From the NCBI GenBank assembly GCA_023212725.1, contig JALBYF010000044.1, positions 1 through 64,000 of the forward strand: DNA of 64,000 bases, given 5' to 3'. The translations under genes and the position numbers were made by a program. This DNA comes from Tranzscheliella williamsii. Taxonomy: Eukaryota; Basidiomycota; Ustilaginomycetes; Ustilaginales; Ustilaginaceae. The notes beneath the pieces were generated by a model. The model was not told the origin of the DNA. It ran no database searches and saw only the letters and a program-made list of their open reading frames with translations. Positions 59,756-64,000 of this stretch are shown piece after piece (the stretch's first letter is position 1; the number at the start of each line of letters is the position of its first letter).

Positions 59756-62700
59756 TCAGCCAGAGGCGCCGACGGTGAAGATGCGAAAGTCGTGCGCGCC
59801 GCGCCAGTCGAAGGCGACAATGCCCGCGTCGCCCGCCAGCTCCGGGAAGAGGCGCTGCGGACCGCCGACGGACGCGCCCGCCTCGGCAACGAGCGGGAGC
59901 ACGAGCGACTGGCACCCCGAACTGGCCAGATCCAGGTCGATCGGGCTCATCGTCAGCAGCGCCCCGCAGAGGTACTCCAACTCCTGTGTGTGCGAATCGC
60001 GCTCCTCCTCCGGTCCGTGGCTCGGTGCACCAAGCGACGCCGTCGAGTCCCGGCTGGTCTGGCGCTGTCCCGTCAAACCTGCCGCAGCACCATCGAGCGC
60101 CGCGCCCTGCCGGCCAGCAAAGATCGAATTTCTCGTTCTCAAAGGCCGAGGCGTCGACCGGGCGCCCTCAAAAACAGCGGGGGCGATCGGGGGCACCAAC
60201 TCCAGCTCGGCATGGCGGCACAGCTCAAAGTCCACGGCAACAGGCACTTTGAATGTCACCTTCTTTAGCTCGATCCGGCTTGCCAAAAAGGCGACACAGG
60301 TGACCTGGACATGTAGACCTATCCGGTCCCTTCTGCGTGGCGGGATGCTGTTCGACGACGCTTGAGCGAAAAAGCCTGGCATAAAGCCTCGGGCTGATGT
60401 CGTGACAGGAGGCGAGAGTTGGATCGTGTTGGTCTGCGCCGACCATGCAGCGGCTTCGCTGGCTTGCTTGAAGTGGTCCAGTGTGGTAGCCCCCGTCGAC
60501 TTGGCACGCTCGACGCCCAGCACCCGCGCCCAGCCCGATACAGCATTAGGAGTGTCCGACCACTGCAACACGGCCAATGGCATCGGTCGGACCAGGTCGG
60601 CCGGCAGCGGCAGGGGTAGAACGTGTGTGACACTTCCTCTCGACGCCAGCGCGAGCTTGACCGATACCAAGTCGGTATCTCGGAAAAAGTCGGCCGATAC
60701 AGACTTCTTGGGACGGGAACGGTCAACTCGGCCGCCGTTATCCTGCCGAGGGTGCGACGGCGGGCCCCGATCGGTAAGTGCATATTTCCTCAACGGTCTC
60801 GTCTTCGTCGCAGCTGGATTCTCCTCCTCGCTCCCGCTGCTACTTTCGGCCTGGACTGCCTCGTACGCTCGTAGACTTTCTTCGTCCATGTGGAGACGCG
60901 AGGCTCTGCGGTCGAAATAGGCAATCTGCGGAGCTGGAGTTTTGGGAAGTGCCTTGTCCGTATTGACCACAGGCAACTGCGGGCCTTTGCTGGGAGACTT
61001 GAACAGTGACTGTCTTGAGGGCATAGGACGAGCGCTGTCGCTTCCGAAAAGCCCGGCTGCTTTGTTAACACTCGCATCATGATCCGCCTTGTGCTGGCGG
61101 ATACCGATCCGTGCAGTGATGCTTGAGAAGCCAACCCAGTTGTGCTTATGAGATCGCTTCTCCAGGACCACGTCCTTGATCTTTTGCTCTACCGACGAGG
61201 CTCGGGTATGGCCAGTGTTGGTGGCGGCCGAGGCATGGGACGCTAAGCCGCCGATGCCCACCATGCTCTGCGGCCGCGAGCGTTCGCTTTGGGTTTGAGC
61301 GTGAGCGTGAGCTTCTCCCGTGACGACATGGTTGTTCGGCTGGAGCGAGATGTGACTTGGCAAGTTTCTCGGCGACCCGACCGACGCTGATGCCGATGCT
61401 GCCGCCGTGACCTCGGCCAATGGCATCAGCTCGAATTCGCGTACGTTGGAATCGCTGAGTCGAACCACAACCGACCTGCGCCCGAAGCTCAGGAAGATAC
61501 ACAGATCTGCACGGTGCCAGGAGGCTGGCGCTGCCGTTCCAATCGTACTCGCATACTTGGCTCCGCCTTGAGCAGCGTTGGATGCCCTGACACTGCCTGT
61601 TGGTGCAGCGCCGGCTACCTTTTTCGAGGCAGACAGAGGACCATCGGCCGAGGACACTTTGAGCTTTGTTGAACCATTGACACTTACCACAGAGGATAGA
61701 TTGGGGCATGCCTCCAGTGTGTCGGATACAGTAGCCGGCGCGAAGACGATAGCTTTTACAGTGAAGGGTGCGTAGAACTCCTTAACCCAGGACCAAGACC
61801 GCGACAAACCTCGTTTCGGGGGTGATGCCTCGTACACCATGATACTGCGAGCGGAGGCAAGAGCCAAGTACCAAGTGCCAGTTCCCTTGGTATCTTGGCC
61901 TGCTTCGTGAACGGAGAAGAAGAGGATGCCCTTGGAAGAAGAGCTTGCCATGTGTCCATCCCGCTCTTTACCCTTGCCATGCGTTTGCTTCGTCGCGAAG
62001 GATTGATACAAATCATCAGCGAAGAGGGAAGTCAGCGACGAGTTCGGCTGCGATGGTCCATTTGCATTTGGAGCGGGCGCTCGAATAGGGACAGAACTAA
62101 GCGCCAAGGCTAGCGCAGATGCAAGGGCAGGGTCTTCGGTGGAGGCAAGCTGCGCCTCCGTACAGCTCTGCGGCAGGGCCTGGGAGAAGCTATCGACGCT
62201 TCTACGATGATCCTGTTGAGAGCCCAACTGGAACGAGCTGCGTCTTGATGACGCGAGATTATCCGTAGAGCTCTGAAAGGCGGATCCTTCATCTGAGAGA
62301 TGCATATCGCCTGGAGTGTGTGAGCCTGTCAAAGGGGAGCTAGCTTGTTCGGGAACCTGTAGAGGGTCGATGGTCCCGCCCATACCGTCACTCAACGCTC
62401 TCCTGCCAGTAGAAGAACCTTTCTGTTTCCCGGCCTTTTCCTTTGCGAAAGTCTTCTTGAATATGTTCCCAAACTTTCCTTTCTTATCTCTCGTACCGGA
62501 CTTTTCGTCGACGAGTCGGAGAGGGAGTTGTGGGGACTCGTGGTCCAGAGCGTAAAGTAGTATCTTGCGGAGTGCCTCGAGATTCCACATTCTTACGGTG
62601 CCACTTCCACCAGGAGGAACAGCACGGCCTGGGCCGCCGCCGGCGGTGGAACCAAAGTTGGCAGCCGCGACACCTTCAGAGGTGTCGGTCTTGAAGAGGC

Positions 62701-64000
62701 CCTGGCCTGAGCTTGAGGAGGTCGAGGCCATCGATCCAGAAGAGGCAACATTCTCGAGGATGGAGCCTGCATGCGCACTGAGCTGCATTAGAGTGGACGC
62801 CAAAATGCTGTTGCGAGCAGTTGTGGGGCTAGTGAGGGCCAAAAAGATCCCTGACGTGTGCTTTTCCGCTTTGGGGCTGCTGAAGGGGCTCAAGCTGGAA
62901 GGCTGCTCTTTGGAGGCGAGAGCGCACATTTGGTAGACGCCGAATCCCGTCCAGATAGGAACGCAGCGCAGGTCCTCGTTCCATTTGTGCTCCGGCGCGG
63001 CTGCCTGCCCAGGCTGTTTACCTCTGGACTGTTCGTCGGGCTTCGATTTTCTCCGCCGCTGGAAGGCGAACAGGCCTTCCGACGTACCTATTAAAAGGAT
63101 CTGTCGCGGAGCCATGTCAGTGGTGCTCAACTTGAGCCTCGCCTCAGTCTGAAGTGACGGAGAAGGTAACTCGATCAGGAGGGAGCACAAAGGCTGAGAG
63201 TCGAGGTGTGGAAGAAAGCGTGATCCGTGGTGGTGTATGTGGAGCGGCGGGAGGTCAGAGGGGTCGAGCCAATCATCCTGCGTTTCGGCCGCTGGACCGG
63301 TATGGTCATCGTCGCTGAGAGCATCAGGATCATTGATCCAAGCTCCCCAGCTCTTCTTTCGGCTGGGCGGAGTTGGCAGTGGAACGCCAGCATCGCCAGG
63401 GATTGGACCGCCAGCAGACGTTGCTGCTACAGCGGCGGCATCCATTCGAGCGTAATGACGCTCCATTGCCCTCTTTTCAAGCCAGCCTCTCCAGCGTGGA
63501 AAGCGAGAGCCGAAGGGGCCTGCGGAGGGCGTGAATTCGCCTGTAGGTGGCAATAGGGAGGGGTCATTTGACATGGCCGCTTCTTCTTGTAGGGCCAGAT
63601 GCCTGTTGAAAGATTCTGAGAATGGCGAGCTTTGATTGACCATGTCCAATGCAGGAGGAGTGGGTGGAAAGTTGTGGACGTGATAACTGGGAGGCAGGAG
63701 ATCCATGCTCGGCGTGCTGGGCGAAGAAGTTCTATTAGCAGATAAGTCGTATTCAGGGTACATGTCGGACGCACTCCCTGTGAGCTGAGAGACTCGGAAG
63801 GCTGGAGACAATAGCCTGTCTGATTCAGGAGGTTTGGGGCTGGCTTGGCTGGCATCCGTGACGAGCATGTGCAGATCGCCCACAGAGGATGATTGGCGAA
63901 ATGGCTTGGGTTGCAATGAAGCATGCTGGATGCTAGGAGTAGCTGTGCTGTCCGAGGTCCTCACCATACCTGGAACTACGGGTAGGATAGAGGGACCGAC
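59756..64000 (-). CDS. Large CNH-like domain protein, possibly 5'-truncated by the window edge
   Basis: At least 1403 residues from the ATG at 63967. The same frame stays open to the window edge (11 further codons, no Met), so the true start may lie outside and the 64000 boundary is a partial end. Residues 1-260 are Ser/Pro-rich. From about 265 come segments like a citron-homology (CNH) propeller: RQILLIGTSEGLFAFQRRRK, PIWTGFGVYQMCAL, TVRMWNLEALRKILLYALD, then after a long insertion GTWYLALASARSIMVYEASP and VKEFYAPFTVKAIVFAP. These match the CNH pattern of a GTxxGLF strand and a kkI.vYE strand. CNH domains bind small GTPases or scaffold signalling proteins. The middle and end are Ser/Arg-rich with a basic patch (RSRPKKSVSADFF). 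Specific identity unknown. Confidence 0.55.
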   Translation of the reverse strand, partial: VGPSILPVVPGMVRTSDSTATPSIQHASLQPKPFRQSSSVGDLHMLVTDASQASPKPPESDRLLSPAFRVSQLTGSASDMYPEYDLSANRTSSPSTPSMDLLPPSYHVHNFPPTPPALDMVNQSSPFSESFNRHLALQEEAAMSNDPSLLPPTGEFTPSAGPFGSRFPRWRGWLEKRAMERHYARMDAAAVAATSAGGPIPGDAGVPLPTPPSRKKSWGAWINDPDALSDDDHTGPAAETQDDWLDPSDLPPLHIHHHGSRFLPHLDSQPLCSLLIELPSPSLQTEARLKLSTTDMAPRQILLIGTSEGLFAFQRRRKSKPDEQSRGKQPGQAAAPEHKWNEDLRCVPIWTGFGVYQMCALASKEQPSSLSPFSSPKAEKHTSGIFLALTSPTTARNSILASTLMQLSAHAGSILENVASSGSMASTSSSSGQGLFKTDTSEGVAAANFGSTAGGGPGRAVPPGGSGTVRMWNLEALRKILLYALDHESPQLPLRLVDEKSGTRDKKGKFGNIFKKTFAKEKAGKQKGSSTGRRALSDGMGGTIDPLQVPEQASSPLTGSHTPGDMHLSDEGSAFQSSTDNLASSRRSSFQLGSQQDHRRSVDSFSQALPQSCTEAQLASTEDPALASALALALSSVPIRAPAPNANGPSQPNSSLTSLFADDLYQSFATKQTHGKGKERDGHMASSSSKGILFFSVHEAGQDTKGTGTWYLALASARSIMVYEASPPKRGLSRSWSWVKEFYAPFTVKAIVFAPATVSDTLEACPNLSSVVSVNGSTKLKVSSADGPLSASKKVAGAAPTGSVRASNAAQGGAKYASTIGTAAPASWHRADLCIFLSFGRRSVVVRLSDSNVREFELMPLAEVTAAASASASVGSPRNLPSHISLQPNNHVVTGEAHAHAQTQSERSRPQSMVGIGGLASHASAATNTGHTRASSVEQKIKDVVLEKRSHKHNWVGFSSITARIGIRQHKADHDASVNKAAGLFGSDSARPMPSRQSLFKSPSKGPQLPVVNTDKALPKTPAPQIAYFDRRASRLHMDEESLRAYEAVQAESSSGSEEENPAATKTRPLRKYALTDRGPPSHPRQDNGGRVDRSRPKKSVSADFFRDTDLVSVKLALASRGSVTHVLPLPLPADLVRPMPLAVLQWSDTPNAVSGWARVLGVERAKSTGATTLDHFKQASEAAAWSAQTNTIQLSPPVTTSARGFMPGFFAQASSNSIPPRRRDRIGLHVQVTCVAFLASRIELKKVTFKVPVAVDFELCRHAELELVPPIAPAVFEGARSTPRPLRTRNSIFAGRQGAALDGAAAGLTGQRQTSRDSTASLGAPSHGPEEERDSHTQELEYLCGALLTMSPIDLDLASSGCQSLVLPLVAEAGASVGGPQRLFPELAGDAGIVAFDWRGAHDFRIFTVGASG

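Overview
The window is nuclear DNA of a basidiomycete fungus, most probably a smut relative (Ustilaginomycotina, Ustilaginales-like). This is inferred from compact genes with few short introns (about 60-140 bp, GTAAGT-type donors, CAG/TAG acceptors), many intronless long ORFs rich in Ser/Pro/Ala, GC-rich codon third positions, and a complement of unmistakably eukaryotic genes (COPI, retromer, tubulin cofactor, mitochondrial IMP1, dolichol synthesis). No rRNA, credible tRNA, CRISPR or prokaryotic operon is present. Strain or species cannot be named from the sequence alone.

Layout. 0.3-1.1 kb: a broken copy of ribosomal protein L3. 1.7-10.1 kb: a class I O-methyltransferase, tubulin cofactor C (-), chorismate synthase ARO2 (+), a two-repeat EthD/dimeric-barrel-like protein (-, one intron), and COPI beta' SEC27 (-). 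12-18 kb: a long coiled-coil plus Myb/SANT protein (+) convergent with retromer VPS17 (-). 19-24 kb: a DEK_C-SWIB chromatin protein (+, five exons), RNA exonuclease REX4 (-), and a D-2-hydroxyacid dehydrogenase (+). 24.5-27.6 kb: a secreted GH55-type beta-1,3-glucanase. 27.6-31 kb: a gene-poor block with degenerate inverted and palindromic repeats. 31-38 kb: PTC1-type PP2C phosphatase (+, seven exons), a two-HMG-box protein (-, seven exons with a 22-nt microexon), and a METTL21-like methyltransferase (-). 39.5-42.5 kb: an orphan single-pass membrane protein and a secreted expansin-like protein. 42.5-45.4 kb: a second gene-poor stretch. 45.4-55 kb: a 1443-residue RhoGEF, IMP1 protease, cis-prenyltransferase RER2, and a LAA2-like AP-1 accessory protein. 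56.4-59.5 kb: a 1016-residue protein holding a split RNase H-like fold. 59.8 kb to the right edge: a large CNH-like protein whose 5' end may lie outside the window.

The genes are mostly unrelated housekeeping functions rather than one cluster. Trafficking is over-represented (SEC27, VPS17, LAA2-like), and two neighbouring secreted proteins (GH55 and expansin-like) act on cell walls. A recurring feature is that conserved catalytic domains (ARO2, PTC1, IMP1, RER2, DH domain, RNase H fold) carry long low-complexity insertions. The most unusual item is the split RNase H-like protein, which has lost the first catalytic aspartate and is interrupted by about 145 Arg/Asp/Tyr/Ser-rich residues. All functional names come from recognising motifs by eye, and no database search was run.
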